64,000 nucleotides of DNA from JAXLRU01 sp046330935 (GCA_046330935.1 JAXLRU010000002.1:248001-312000); one strand, 5' to 3'. Counted from the stretch's first letter, positions 32,276 to 41,714 are shown. Numbers and translations are program-made. The notes: generated from the sequence alone by a model not told the origin.

Positions 32276-34756
32276 GTGGACCCCTCGACCGTACGTGCCC
32301 TGGCGATCACGGCCGCGGTCGCGGCCAGCGCGCTGGGGCTCGCGGTGTTCGCCCGAGCCGTGGGCCACCTGTGGCGCATCCTGTCCCTCGGCCGACCCGA
32401 TCCCACGCGCGCCGGCCAGCCCGGGGCCCGGGCGCGGCGCCTGCTGGTCGAGGTGGTCGGGCACAGCCGGCTGCGGGCACGGGCGTGGGTCGGCGCGCTG
32501 CACTGGGTGGTCGCCCTCGGGTTCGTCGCCCTGGTCCTCACCCTCCTCACCGCCTACGCGCAGCTGTTCGACGCCGACGCCGCGCTCCCGCTCGTCGGGC
32601 GCACGGTCGTCTACGCGTGGGTCGTCGAGATCGTCGCCTGGGCCACGCTGCTGGCGATCCTCGCCCTCGCCGTCCTCCGGCAGCTGTCCCACCCCCGTCG
32701 GGACCGCGCCTCGGGCGGCCGCGCGTCACGGTTCTACGGCTCCTCGATGGGCCAGGCCTACGTCGTCGAGGCCACGATCGTCGTCGTCGCCCTGTGCGTG
32801 CTGGCCCTGCGGGTCCTGGAGTACGCCCGCGCCGAGCAGGCGGGCAGCGACCCCGGCTGGGGGCACCACCCGACGACCGCGTGGCTGGGGCAGCGCGTCG
32901 CCTCCGGCGAGTGGGGCGGGCTCGGTCCCGCCGGCGTGGAGATCGCGATCACCCTCGTCGCCTTGGCGAAGATCCTGGTCTCGGCCGCCTGGTTCGTGAT
33001 CGTGGGTGCCCAGCCGCGGATGGGGGTGGCGTGGCACCGCTTCCTCGCCGTCCCGAACGTGTGGTTCCAGCGGCTGCCGCACCGCGACGGCGTCGGCGGG
33101 CCGGCCCCCCGCGGGGGCCTCGGCGCGCTGCCCCCGCTGATGCACGAGGGCAACGCCCTTGACCTCACGGGTGTCAGTGATCTCCCCGACGACGCACCGC
33201 TCGGCGTGGGTCGCGTGGAGGACTTCAGCTGGAAGGCGCTGCTCGACTTCTCCACCTGCACCGAGTGCGGCCGCTGCCAGTCGGTGTGCCCCGCCTGGGA
33301 GACGGGCAAGCCGCTGTCGCCGAAGCTGCTCGTGCAGGCCCTGCGCGACCACCACCACGGCAAGGCCCCCTGGGTGCTCGCCGACGAGGCGGGGCGCGAC
33401 GACCTGCGCGTGGGCGCCACCGACGACGGGCCCGAGACTCCCGGCGACCCCTCGACGGGCGCGGCCGCCGCACGCCGGGCGATCGCCGAGTCCCAGCGGC
33501 CGATCGTCGGGCCCAGCCTCGGCCGCGGAGCCGGCGGGGCCCTGGACGCCGGCGACGCCACCGCGCCGCGCGCCCTGCACGCGGGGGCCCACGCCGACCT
33601 CGACGTCCTCGCCCTCGCCTCGCGCGGGGTCGTCGACCCCGACGTGCTGTGGAGCTGCGTCACCTGCGGGGCGTGCGTGCAGGAGTGCCCGGTCGACATC
33701 GAGCACGTCGACCACGTCGTCCAGCTGCGCCGCCACCAGGTGCTCGCCGAGGACGCCTACCCCGCGCCGCTGCGCACGCTGTTCCGCAACCTCGAGCGGC
33801 AGGGCAACCCGTGGGGTGTCTCGCCCCGGATGCGCCTGGACTGGGCCAAACACCTGCCGTTCCCCGTGCCGCAGGTGGGCGTGGACATCGAAGACCTGAC
33901 CGGCATCGACTACCTGTTCTGGGTCGGCTGCGCAGGCGCCTTCGACGACCGCGCCAAGCGCACGACGCGGGCGATCGCCGAGCTGCTGCACACCGCCGGG
34001 GTGAGCTTCGCCGTCCTCGGCACCGCCGAGAAGTGCACCGGGGACAGCGCGCGCCGCGCGGGCAACGAGGCGCTGTTCCAGCAGCTGGCGGCCGAGAACA
34101 TCGCCACGCTGGAGGCCGCGAAGGCGCGCACGGTCGTGGTCAGCTGCGCGCACTGCTTCAACACCCTCGCCAACGAGTACCCGCAGCTCGGCGGGCGCTA
34201 CGAGGTGGTCCACCACACCCAGCTGCTCAACCGGCTCGTCCGCGAGCGCCGCCTGCTGCCCGTGGCGCCGGTGTCGGGGCAGGTGGAGCTGTCCGAGAAC
34301 GGGACGCCGCTGCCCGTCGTCTCGACCGTCACCTACCACGACCCCTGCTACCTGGGCCGGCACAACGGCGTCTACTCCCCGCCGCGGGACCTGCTCGACG
34401 CGCTGCCCGGCGTCACCACCACCGAGATGCCCCGCAACGCCGAACGGTCGTTCTGCTGCGGCGCCGGCGGTGCGCGGATGTGGCAGGAGGAGACCCTCGG
34501 CACGAAGATCAACGCCGAGCGGGCCGCCGAGGCCGTGACCACGGGCGCCGACACCGTCGCCACCGGGTGCCCGTTCTGCACGGTGATGCTCGGGGACGGC
34601 GTGGCCGCCGTAGCGGCGACGGCGAGCACCGACGCCGCACTGCCCGGCGCCGCCGCGGCTGCGGGGGTGCAGGTCACGGACGTCGCGCAGCTCCTGCTCG
34701 CGGCTGTGCGGCGCGGCGCCGCCCCTCGGCCGTCCCTGGAGGACGTCGAGCGCTGA
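32276..34756 (+). CDS. Membrane-bound Fe-S oxidoreductase (HdrD/GlpC-like, CCG domains)
   Basis: 826 residues from GTG 32276, probably leaderless (TACGCT 5 bases before). Five or so membrane helices (1-300) resemble a b-type-cytochrome/NarI-like anchor. Two 4Fe-4S motifs follow, CTECGRCQSVCP (about 328-339) and CVTCGACVQECP (about 461-472), then two CCG domains (WVGCAGAFDDR; YHDPCYLGRHNGVY; SFCCGAGGARMW). Such proteins pass electrons between a quinone pool and a cytoplasmic partner, such as an acyl-CoA or lactate dehydrogenase. It is a conserved actinobacterial single gene; its partner is unknown. Confidence 0.85.
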   Translation: MDPSTVRALAITAAVAASALGLAVFARAVGHLWRILSLGRPDPTRAGQPGARARRLLVEVVGHSRLRARAWVGALHWVVALGFVALVLTLLTAYAQLFDADAALPLVGRTVVYAWVVEIVAWATLLAILALAVLRQLSHPRRDRASGGRASRFYGSSMGQAYVVEATIVVVALCVLALRVLEYARAEQAGSDPGWGHHPTTAWLGQRVASGEWGGLGPAGVEIAITLVALAKILVSAAWFVIVGAQPRMGVAWHRFLAVPNVWFQRLPHRDGVGGPAPRGGLGALPPLMHEGNALDLTGVSDLPDDAPLGVGRVEDFSWKALLDFSTCTECGRCQSVCPAWETGKPLSPKLLVQALRDHHHGKAPWVLADEAGRDDLRVGATDDGPETPGDPSTGAAAARRAIAESQRPIVGPSLGRGAGGALDAGDATAPRALHAGAHADLDVLALASRGVVDPDVLWSCVTCGACVQECPVDIEHVDHVVQLRRHQVLAEDAYPAPLRTLFRNLERQGNPWGVSPRMRLDWAKHLPFPVPQVGVDIEDLTGIDYLFWVGCAGAFDDRAKRTTRAIAELLHTAGVSFAVLGTAEKCTGDSARRAGNEALFQQLAAENIATLEAAKARTVVVSCAHCFNTLANEYPQLGGRYEVVHHTQLLNRLVRERRLLPVAPVSGQVELSENGTPLPVVSTVTYHDPCYLGRHNGVYSPPRDLLDALPGVTTTEMPRNAERSFCCGAGGARMWQEETLGTKINAERAAEAVTTGADTVATGCPFCTVMLGDGVAAVAATASTDAALPGAAAAAGVQVTDVAQLLLAAVRRGAAPRPSLEDVER

Positions 34757-34857
34757 GGCGCGCGTGGACCGCCCTCGGCGTCGCCCGTCGGCTCGGCCGG
34801 CAGGACGCCCCGGACCCCCGCCTCGCGCGCGCCGAAGCGGGCACGGACACTGCTGTC

Positions 34858-35271
34858 ATGCGCATCGCCCCGACCTCCGCCCGCCGTGCCCGAACCGCCC
34901 GGGCCTCCGCCGTCCTGGTCGCCGCCCTGTTCCTGGCCGGATGCTCGGCTGCGGAGGACGCAGCCGGTGACGCCGCGGCCGCCGGGAAGTCCAAGGCGGC
35001 CGAGCAGGCGTCCAAGGCCGCGGACGCCGCGAAGTCGAAGGCCGCGCAGGAGGCCAGGGACGCCGTCACGCAGCAGATCTGCGGCATCGTCGGCGACGGC
35101 ACGGTCAGCGCGCCGGACCTCACCCGGCTGCGCCAGCTGGTCTCGGCGGCCGAGGTCGCCGGCGTCCCGGCCGACCTCCTGACGCCCGTCCGCGAGCTCG
35201 TCGACGCCGGTCAGGCGCAGGGCTCCGAGGCGGCCGCGCGGGTGTCGAAGGCTCGCGCCGCCTGCGCCTGA
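34858..35271 (+). CDS. Small lipoprotein with Lys/Ala-rich helix
   Basis: 137 residues from ATG 34858. Lipobox LFLAGC with the modified Cys near residue 28, then an Ala/Lys/Asp heptad-like helix (KSKAAEQASKAADAAKSKAA) and a small helical domain with two Cys (QQICGIVG...RAACA). It is outer-face membrane anchored. No known family; the helix may bind wall polymers. The upstream gene ends 101 bases before. Confidence 0.7.
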   Translation: MRIAPTSARRARTARASAVLVAALFLAGCSAAEDAAGDAAAAGKSKAAEQASKAADAAKSKAAQEARDAVTQQICGIVGDGTVSAPDLTRLRQLVSAAEVAGVPADLLTPVRELVDAGQAQGSEAAARVSKARAACA

Positions 35272-35327
35272 GCCCGCCTGCGTCCGGCCGACCCGCGCCT
35301 GATCCCACCCGCGCCACCCGGACGCTC

Positions 35328-35373
35328 GCATCCGCGGTGGTGCCGGCCCTCCCGCCGTCACCACCGCCGATGC
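35328..35373. terminator. Imperfect hairpin between convergent lipoprotein genes
   Basis: CGGTGGTG/CACCACCG with outer GCATC/GATGC, between the 3' ends at 35271 (plus) and 35478 (minus). Confidence 0.5.
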
Positions 35374-35477
35374 GGTCCTCCGCGGGCCGTCAGCCCTACG
35401 TCGCCGTCACTGACGGACACCGCCGCATCGGATCCCAGCGTCTGTTCCGGGTAGGCCCCGCCGGCGACTGAGGCGGT

Positions 35478-36962
35478 TCACCGGTAGCCGACGACCGAGA
35501 ACCCCGTGGTCACCACCACCGTGTCGCCGGCCCGCTTCCCCAGGGTGGCGAGGGTCTCGACGCCCGGCAGGGAACGCGTCGTCGGCTTGCCGTCGGGAGT
35601 GCACACGCTCGCTACCCATCCACCCTCCCGCAAGGTGGAGGTGCCACCGTCCCGCAGCCAGTAGTGCTCGTCGTAGTCGAACTGCCGGCGTGTCTGGCAC
35701 ACGCCCACGAATCCCGCCTGCGGCGGGGAGTGCCTGCCGGTCAGGGAGTCGAGCACTTCGGACTTGCCGCCTGCGGCGACCAAGAAGCGGGTGGGACCCG
35801 CCAGGGCCACCGGGCGTGACCACTGGCTCTGCGGCCACAGATCGGCCCTCGTGCCGACCTGCCAGGACCAGGTCGCGCGACCGGTGGACGCGTCGAACCC
35901 CTCGATCCTGACCCCCACGGCACGGCTCTCGTCGACATCCCCGGACGCGGAGACGGTGACGGGACCGTCGTAGCGGCACAGCACCGGCGCGATGCCGATG
36001 CCGTGCTGCGCGACCTCGACGCGGGCTCGCATGCTGAAGCACCCCAGGACCGTCCCCGGTCGCCGCCAGCGCACCCGGCCGTCCCCGGTGACCGCGATGG
36101 TGGTGTACGCCTCCGAGGCGTCGTGTCGGCCCGGCTGCAGACGCCGCGTCATCGTCAGGTACATCACGTGATGAGTGCTGTCGACGTACCACAGCCGTGC
36201 GCCGTGTGGCTCCATGTCGGTGCCGAAGAGCGTGCGCAGCGGCACCGACCACGGCCGGTGTTCCCCGTCGTCTCGGGTGAGCGCGGCGTTCGGGTCGGTC
36301 ACGAGCACGAAGCCGTCGGCGCCGTCGTCCTCGTTGCTGCGCGCGGGCCGTGACGTCGGCTCGTCCGGGTCGTCGTCACCGTCGCGCGCCCCGGGGATCT
36401 CGAGCTGCTGCAGCTTCTCCACCTTGCCGTCCCGGTCGTAGAAGGAGGCGCACGCCCCTTCGCCGGTGTCGCACGCCGACGGTTGCTCCGTGAACATCGC
36501 GGGAGCGCTCCTGGCGAGGACCTTGCCGGACCGGGGGTCGGCGACCACGATGCGCGAGAGGATCCCGTCGTCCTCGTCGGCCGATTCGTCCTTGAGCCGG
36601 TGCGGTTCGAGCCAGGTCACGATCTCGTCGCCGTCGTTCGCGGTCGCGAGCCCGGGTTCGACCTCGCTTCCGGTGCCGACCAGCCCCGCCGAGGCGGGCC
36701 GCGTCCACAGGATCCGACCCTTCTCGGGGTCGATCGCGGTGAGGGTCATCGAACGGTCGGGCGACGTGGCGAACACCACCGCCACCCCGCCGGCGATGCG
36801 CGGTTGCCCCGCGGCGGTGATGCCCAGCCGCCACGCCTCGCGCGCGGGCGGATTGATCAGTCCCGCTTCACGGACCTGCGCGCCCCCGCCACCCGTGCAA
36901 CCCGCCGTGGACGCCACCACCGCCAACGCCGCCGCCCCTGCCCGCCACCCACGCACCCGCAT
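35478..36962 (-). CDS. PQQ-like beta-propeller lipoprotein
   Basis: 494 residues; ATG 36962 with GGAGG 7 bases upstream. Lipobox VVASTAGC (Cys22). The rest is repeated PQQ-type blades with Trp-rich strands (AIDPEKGRILWTRPAS, VADPRSGKVLARS, GFDASTGRATWSWQVG, DSLTGRH). An acidic loop (RDGDDDPDEPTSRPARSNEDD region) sits between blades. Probably a surface scaffold similar to BamB-like propellers, without cofactor-binding residues I can identify. Function unknown; single gene. Confidence 0.78.
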   Translation of the reverse strand: MRVRGWRAGAAALAVVASTAGCTGGGGAQVREAGLINPPAREAWRLGITAAGQPRIAGGVAVVFATSPDRSMTLTAIDPEKGRILWTRPASAGLVGTGSEVEPGLATANDGDEIVTWLEPHRLKDESADEDDGILSRIVVADPRSGKVLARSAPAMFTEQPSACDTGEGACASFYDRDGKVEKLQQLEIPGARDGDDDPDEPTSRPARSNEDDGADGFVLVTDPNAALTRDDGEHRPWSVPLRTLFGTDMEPHGARLWYVDSTHHVMYLTMTRRLQPGRHDASEAYTTIAVTGDGRVRWRRPGTVLGCFSMRARVEVAQHGIGIAPVLCRYDGPVTVSASGDVDESRAVGVRIEGFDASTGRATWSWQVGTRADLWPQSQWSRPVALAGPTRFLVAAGGKSEVLDSLTGRHSPPQAGFVGVCQTRRQFDYDEHYWLRDGGTSTLREGGWVASVCTPDGKPTTRSLPGVETLATLGKRAGDTVVVTTGFSVVGYR

Positions 36963-37025
36963 CGTCCCGCCTCCGTCGTGTCCCACCGAGGGGCACGACG
37001 CTAGGCCGATCGGGCGAGGGCACCC

Positions 37026-37066
37026 GCCCGTCGTCCACAGGCACCGAACGCCTGTGGACGACGGGC
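37026..37066 (-). terminator. 17-bp perfect hairpin after csrA
   Basis: GCCCGTCGTCCACAGGC and its complement with a 7-base loop, 17 bases downstream of the csrA stop. It probably ends the flgN-to-csrA transcript. Confidence 0.85.
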
Positions 37067-37082
37067 GCGGTCCTGGGGACGG

Positions 37083-37481
37083 TCAGCGCGGCGGCGTCCC
37101 GGGGCGGCGGGGCGGGTGCGGCTTGGGCACCTCGCGCGCGGGCGGGGCCGGAGGCTGCGTGGGCGCGGGCGGCTCGACGGGGCCGGAGGAGCGCTGCTCG
37201 CCGCGGCGGGCCACAGGTGAGGCGGCCGGTCGGCCGGTGCCTCCGCGGGCGAGCCCCCGCAACCGGCCCGCGAGCGCGGCGACGTCGGCGGCCGCGCCCC
37301 CCTCGGCGGCAGCGGCGTTGGCGGCCTGGACCTCGGCGTACACCTCGGCGCGGTGCACCTGGACGGTGCGGGGGGCCTCGATGCCCAGCCGCACGGTGTC
37401 ACCCCGGACGTCCAGCACGACGACGCGGACGTCGTCCCCGATCACGATGCTCTCCCCGGCGCGGCGGGTCAGGACCAGCAC
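37083..37481 (-). CDS. csrA: CsrA translational regulator with Pro-rich extension
   Basis: 132 residues from GTG 37481 with GGAG upstream. Residues 1-60 are a full CsrA (LVLTRRAGESIVIGDDV, LGIEAPRTVQVHRAEVYAEV) with the RNA-binding Arg in VHR. CsrA dimers bind GGA motifs and repress flagellin translation; FliW, encoded upstream, binds and blocks CsrA. A tail of about 70 residues, rich in Ala, Pro and Arg, is added; normal CsrA has 60 to 75 residues in total. In CsrA of FliW-bearing bacteria a C-terminal extension contributes to FliW binding, so the tail may matter. Confidence 0.9.
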   Translation of the reverse strand: MLVLTRRAGESIVIGDDVRVVVLDVRGDTVRLGIEAPRTVQVHRAEVYAEVQAANAAAAEGGAAADVAALAGRLRGLARGGTGRPAASPVARRGEQRSSGPVEPPAPTQPPAPPAREVPKPHPPRRPGTPPR

Positions 37482-37570
37482 GGTGGGCTCCCTCCATGGA
37501 CCCCTGGCCGCGGCGGGCGGGTGTGCGGCGCCGCGGTGGTGTCAGAAGGTTAGCGTCCGTGCGCGCTGAG

Positions 37571-38224
37571 TCAGCATGAGACGGCGTCGGACGTCGACGC
37601 GTCGCCGGTCCGTGAATGCCGGGACGCCCACAGCGCCCGGGCGCCGACCGCCAGGACCATCACGCCGACGGCGGCCTGGACGATCGGCGGCGGCCACGAC
37701 GGCACGGCGAAGCGGTAGTAGACCGGACGCGGGGTCAGCGGGCGACCCTCCAACAGCCACAGCAGGGGCAGCTCCCCGGCGAGCACGAGGCCGCAGGCCA
37801 CGGGCAGCCACCGCCGGGCGAGGACCGCGCCCAGCGCCCCGGTCAGGGGCCCGGTCACGCAGCCGAAGGCGAAGTACACGCGGTTCGCCCGCGCCTCGTA
37901 GAGGAACCGGGCCCACGGGCCGTCACCGCGCAGCTGCCCGTAGAGGAAGGCGGTCTGCACGGCATAGAAGGCGGTCAGCGCGAGCAGGGTCGCGAGCAGC
38001 CCGACCAGCGCGCCGCGCAGGACGTTCCTGGAGGAGCCCCGGGGCAGGACCGCGGCAGGCAGGAGGCCCACGAGCAGCCAGCAGGCGCTGAGGTTGGCCG
38101 CCTCCGTGCGCCAGGCCGGCCCGTACCCGTCACCGCGTACCACCCCGGCCAGCGCCCCGAAGGCGACGGCGCCGGCAAGCGCGATCAGCAGGCGCGCACG
38201 CCTCCCCCGAACAGCGTCGATCAT
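37571..38224 (-). CDS. Integral membrane protein of unknown function
   Basis: 217 residues, ATG 38224. About six hydrophobic helices: LLIALAGAVAFGALAGVV, NLSACWLLVGLLPAAVL, ALVGLLATLLALTAFYAV, FGCVTGPLTGALGAVLA, LPVACGLVLAGELPLLWLL, IVQAAVGVMVLAVGARAL. The pattern resembles the DUF6518-type actinobacterial membrane proteins, tentatively. It lies between fliW and csrA on the same strand, 61 and 89 bases from them, so it may be co-transcribed, but nothing ties it to flagella by sequence. Confidence 0.7.
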   Translation of the reverse strand: MIDAVRGRRARLLIALAGAVAFGALAGVVRGDGYGPAWRTEAANLSACWLLVGLLPAAVLPRGSSRNVLRGALVGLLATLLALTAFYAVQTAFLYGQLRGDGPWARFLYEARANRVYFAFGCVTGPLTGALGAVLARRWLPVACGLVLAGELPLLWLLEGRPLTPRPVYYRFAVPSWPPPIVQAAVGVMVLAVGARALWASRHSRTGDASTSDAVSC

Positions 38225-38285
38225 GGGTCGATCATGGCAGGACCCTACGGCCCACCGTGCACGAGCGGCGAGGAGGCCGCCGCCG

Positions 38286-38795
38286 TCAGGCGACGACGGC
38301 GCGCACCGGCCAGTCGGTGCCGGAGAGGATCACCTGGGCGGCCGCACGCGTGCGAGCGTTGACGATCACCGGCGCGAGCAGGTTGGCGGTGGGGGCGCCA
38401 CCGTCGGCGCCGAGGGTGAGGACGACCAGGACGATCGCGTCGTCGGCGTCGGTCAGGCCCAGGTCGGCGACCGTGTCGTCGTCGAGCTCCACCTCGTAGT
38501 CGGGGAACAGCGGCCCGGGCGGGGCGACGAGAAAGCGGACGTCGTCGCGCTCGAGGCTGCGCAGCTCGGACAGCAGGCCCTCGGAACCGTCGTCGTCGAG
38601 GCTGACCAGCACGAACCGGGTCAGCTCGCCGAACCCCGGCAGGGGCCGGACGAACCTCAGCTCGGGCAGGTCGGGTTCCGTCGACGTCACGTGGCTCACG
38701 GTAGCGTCCGCGGGCCGCCGGGGGCCTGGCGCCACGTCGTCGATCATGTCGGCCGCGCGACGGGGGGTCGCGACGGCGGCAGCGGCCGGGGTCAC
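38286..38795 (-). CDS. fliW: Flagellar assembly factor FliW
   Basis: 169 residues if it starts at GTG 38795, which overlaps the flgL stop (GTGA). GTG 38699 or 38690 would give the family's usual length. Conserved core: LRFVRPLPGFGELTRFVLV, then DVRFLVAPPGPLFPDYEVEL and ADDAIVLVVLTLG, and the C-terminal LLAPVIVNARTRAAAQVIL. FliW binds flagellin and CsrA alternately, releasing flagellin translation when flagellin is exported. The Ala/Pro/Arg-rich first 32 residues would be an extension if the upstream start is used. Confidence 0.88.
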   Translation of the reverse strand: MTPAAAAVATPRRAADMIDDVAPGPRRPADATVSHVTSTEPDLPELRFVRPLPGFGELTRFVLVSLDDDGSEGLLSELRSLERDDVRFLVAPPGPLFPDYEVELDDDTVADLGLTDADDAIVLVVLTLGADGGAPTANLLAPVIVNARTRAAAQVILSGTDWPVRAVVA

Positions 38796-39667
38796 CGCAG
38801 GTAGTCCAGCAGCGAGACCTGCAGCACCTTCGCGGCCGACCCGAGCGCCGCCTGGTAGGCGACCTTCTGCGACTCGAGGTTCATGATCGTCTCGGGCAGG
38901 TCGACGTCCTCGTTCTCGCTGATCCGTGCCGTGAAGTCGAGTCGCTCCATGTCGACGTGCGCCTTCGTGCTGTCCAGGCGAGAGGCCCGGGCACCGACGT
39001 CACCGAGGGCGCGCAGCACCTTGGTGAGCTCGCCGTCCAGGGCGGTCAGGTCGGTTCCGAGGTTGGCGCGGTTGTTGACGACGTCGTCGGCGAGCTGGTC
39101 GATCACGTCGGGCAGGGTGTCCGCGCCCGCGGTGGTGCCGGGCACGTCGATGCGCAGGACGGCGTCGCGGCTGATCCGCGACACCACGGGCCGCTCGTCG
39201 CCCACGTAGTTCTGGGCCGCGTCGATCGCGACGGACCCGGCGACGGTGCCGCCGAAGACGGGCCGGCCGAGCCAGCGCGTGTTGTAGAGGTCGACGACGT
39301 CGCTCTTGATGGCCGTCATCTCGGCGGAGATGGCCGCCATGCCGTCGGAGCTGATCGCCTCATTACCGGCGGTCAGCGCGAGCTGGCGGATCTTCTGGAT
39401 GCGGGAGCTGAGCGAGACGAGCGTGTCGTCGGTCAACGCGAGGCGCCCGGAGGCATCGTCGATGTTGCGCAGGTACTGCTCGTCGGCACGCCGCTGGCTG
39501 CGCAGCGCCATCGCGGAGCCGGTCGCCGACGGATCGTCGCCCGGGCGGGCGACGCGCTTACCGCTGGACAGCTGCTCCTGCAGGCGCTGGGTGCGACCGA
39601 GCGCGCCCTGCAGGCCGCGCAGCGCGGCGTTGCTCATGCTGGTCTGGGTGACCCTGGTCACGGCCAT
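38792..39667 (-). CDS. flgL: Flagellar hook-filament junction protein FlgL
   Basis: 291 residues, ATG 39667. N-terminal D0/D1 helices (MSNAALRGLQGALGRTQRLQEQLSSGKRV region, PGDDPSATGSAMALRSQ) and C-terminal helix (LDFTARISENEDVDLPETIM, SQKVAYQAALGSAAKVLQVS) typical of flagellin/FlgL. It joins hook and filament with FlgK. It begins 5 bases after the flgK stop. Confidence 0.93.
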   Translation of the reverse strand: MAVTRVTQTSMSNAALRGLQGALGRTQRLQEQLSSGKRVARPGDDPSATGSAMALRSQRRADEQYLRNIDDASGRLALTDDTLVSLSSRIQKIRQLALTAGNEAISSDGMAAISAEMTAIKSDVVDLYNTRWLGRPVFGGTVAGSVAIDAAQNYVGDERPVVSRISRDAVLRIDVPGTTAGADTLPDVIDQLADDVVNNRANLGTDLTALDGELTKVLRALGDVGARASRLDSTKAHVDMERLDFTARISENEDVDLPETIMNLESQKVAYQAALGSAAKVLQVSLLDYLR

Positions 39668-39672
39668 TCAGC

Positions 39673-41082
39673 TCACCTCCCCACGGTTCCGGTGCGGTTG
39701 ATCAGCGTGTCGAGCATCTCGTCGACGGTGGTGATCACCCGCGACGCCGCCTGGTAGGACCGCTGCACCAGCAGCATGTTCGTCATCTCCTCGTCGACGT
39801 TGACCCCGGCGTCGGACGCGACGGCGTCGTCGGCGGTGGCCACCACCGACCTCTGCACCTCGATGGACCGTTCCGCGTTCTGCACCTTCACGCCGAGGCC
39901 GGCGGTCAGGGTGCGCCACTGCTGGGACGCTCCCGGCGAGCCGAGCGCCGCGTAGCTGACCCGGTCGTCGATCAGGTCGCCGATGGCGGCGGCGTTCGAG
40001 CCGTCGACCGCACCGACCTGCTTGGACACCGCGAGCTCCGAGGCGTCGGTGACGGCCACGGCGAGGTCGGCGGCGCCGGTGCCGGTGAAGAAGTCGGCCC
40101 CCGCGACGCCGTCGAGCCGGAAGCCCTGGCCGTGCACGAGGTTGACGGCGTCGCGCAGCGCCACGGCCACCTTGTCGACGGCCGCGACGGTGCTCGGCAG
40201 GTCGGAGGCGAGGACCGACAGCAGCCCGGCGGCGGTCCCGGAGGCGACGGGGACGGTCGTCGTCCCCCACATCAGCGCCGGCGGGTTGCCCGCGGCGGTC
40301 GAGACGTCGTCGGCACCCACGAGCTGGAGCGTCTCGGCACGGGCGCCGGAGACGATCGTGACGCCGTTCACCGAGATCGTCGCGGTGCCGTCGTCGGACA
40401 GCATCGAGGTGCCGCCGACCAGCTCGCCGAGGGTGCGGGCGAGGGTGTCGCGGCGGTCGAGCAGCTCGTTGATCGGCCGATCCCCGGCCAGGCCCGCGCG
40501 GACCTGCTCGTTCACGGCCGCCAGTTCCTTGCTGTACATGTTCGTCTGCGTGACGACGCTGTCGAGGTCGGCGTGCGAGGTCGTCCACTGGGCGGCCAGG
40601 CCCTGGTAGACGAACTTCAGCTGGTCGGCCACCGCCTCACCGCTCTTGATCACGACGGACCCGGCGGAGGCGCCGGCCTCGTTGGTGACGTTCTTCGCGA
40701 GGTCGTGCCAGGCCGAGTAGAAGTCGTCGAGCACCGACTGCAGCCCGTTGTCGCTGGGCTCGGCCATCAGCCGCTCGGCCCCCTGGAGGGCACCCGTCTG
40801 GGCGGTCAGCGCGCTCATCCGGGCACCGGCCGCCGACCGCGCGCCCTCGAGGAACGCGTCGCGGATCCGCTCGACCGTGTCGACGCGCACGCCGCCGAGC
40901 TGCGAGCCGCCGCCGGTCCACAGCGTCGCGGTGACGGGCGCGCCGATCGAGGACAGCTTGACCCGCTGCCGGGAGTACCCCTCGGTCTGCGAGTTCGAGA
41001 TGTTCTGGCTGATCGTGTCGAGCGCGCGCTGGGCGGCGTTGAGGCCGGTGACGGCCGTGTTCAGGGAGGAGAACCCACTCAT
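39673..41082 (-). CDS. flgK: Flagellar hook-associated protein FlgK
   Basis: 469 residues, ATG 41082. N-terminus SSLNTAVTGLNAAQRALDTI SQNISNSQTEGYSRQR (shown split) is the hallmark FlgK/rod-hook motif. The C-terminal helix GVNVDEEMTNMLLVQRSYQA, then RVITTVDEMLDTLINRTG completes the D0 pair. The central domain is moderate in size. FlgK is the first hook-filament junction ring, exported by the flagellar secretion system with FlgN as chaperone, which is encoded just upstream. Confidence 0.95.
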   Translation of the reverse strand: MSGFSSLNTAVTGLNAAQRALDTISQNISNSQTEGYSRQRVKLSSIGAPVTATLWTGGGSQLGGVRVDTVERIRDAFLEGARSAAGARMSALTAQTGALQGAERLMAEPSDNGLQSVLDDFYSAWHDLAKNVTNEAGASAGSVVIKSGEAVADQLKFVYQGLAAQWTTSHADLDSVVTQTNMYSKELAAVNEQVRAGLAGDRPINELLDRRDTLARTLGELVGGTSMLSDDGTATISVNGVTIVSGARAETLQLVGADDVSTAAGNPPALMWGTTTVPVASGTAAGLLSVLASDLPSTVAAVDKVAVALRDAVNLVHGQGFRLDGVAGADFFTGTGAADLAVAVTDASELAVSKQVGAVDGSNAAAIGDLIDDRVSYAALGSPGASQQWRTLTAGLGVKVQNAERSIEVQRSVVATADDAVASDAGVNVDEEMTNMLLVQRSYQAASRVITTVDEMLDTLINRTGTVGR

Positions 41083-41089
41083 CGTCGCC

Positions 41090-41596
41090 TCACAGGGCCC
41101 GGTCGACGACGCCGACGCCGCCGAGGGTGCGGTTCAGGGACGCCGTGCGCCCGCGCGCGTCGTAGGCCTCGGCCTGCGCGCCGGCGCCGGGCAGGCCGAG
41201 GTTGGCCAGGGCGGTCTCGACGGCGCTGAGCCCGGCCGCCATCAGGTGACGGTTGGCCTCGGCGATCGCGGCGAGCTCGGTGGTGAGCGCCAGCAGGGCG
41301 TCACGGTGCTCCAGCAGCAGCGCCGTCCACGGCGGCTGCACGCCCGCCGCCAGCTGCTCCAGGCTCATCCCCGCCGGCAGGCCGGCCTCGGCGGCGGCCA
41401 CGTCGGAGGCCGCGGCGCGCTGCATGTCGAGCAGGCGCAGCTCCTCCAGGGCCGTCTCGACCTCGGTGGTCGCGGCGTTCAGCCAGCGGGTGCGGCCGGC
41501 GGCCAGCAGGAGCTGCTCGCACTCGAGCTTGTAGCTCAGGCGCTCCAGCATCTCCCGCTGCCGCCACAGGATCGCGGCGAGATCGGGCAGGCTCAT
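41090..41596 (-). CDS. flgN: FlgN-like flagellar export chaperone
   Basis: 168 residues, ATG 41596. Almost fully helical (LAAILWRQREMLERLSYKLE, then ALLLEHRDALLALTTELAAIAEANRHLM), with the late Arg-rich Asn/Leu pattern (ASLNRTLGGVGVVDRAL) seen in FlgN proteins. It keeps FlgK and FlgL export-competent. It is the first gene of the leftward flagellar operon, 7 bases before flgK, behind a FliA-like promoter. Confidence 0.8.
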   Translation of the reverse strand: MSLPDLAAILWRQREMLERLSYKLECEQLLLAAGRTRWLNAATTEVETALEELRLLDMQRAAASDVAAAEAGLPAGMSLEQLAAGVQPPWTALLLEHRDALLALTTELAAIAEANRHLMAAGLSAVETALANLGLPGAGAQAEAYDARGRTASLNRTLGGVGVVDRAL

Positions 41597-41714
41597 GGTT
41601 GCTGTCTCCCGACTCCGTCACCCGTCCGCGCGGAGGCGGACGAGCAACGGGACGACGTCGTGGTGCCGTGCTCGTCGAGGGCCTCGAACGCACGGCGGGA
41701 CCGGTCCACCCTTC

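Noticed and set aside
29128..33162. A 4-kb plus-strand open frame across the cellobiose phosphorylase gene
   Set aside because: Mirror of the cbp frame; Val/Arg/Gly-rich with no domain, and it runs through the cbp promoter and terminator.
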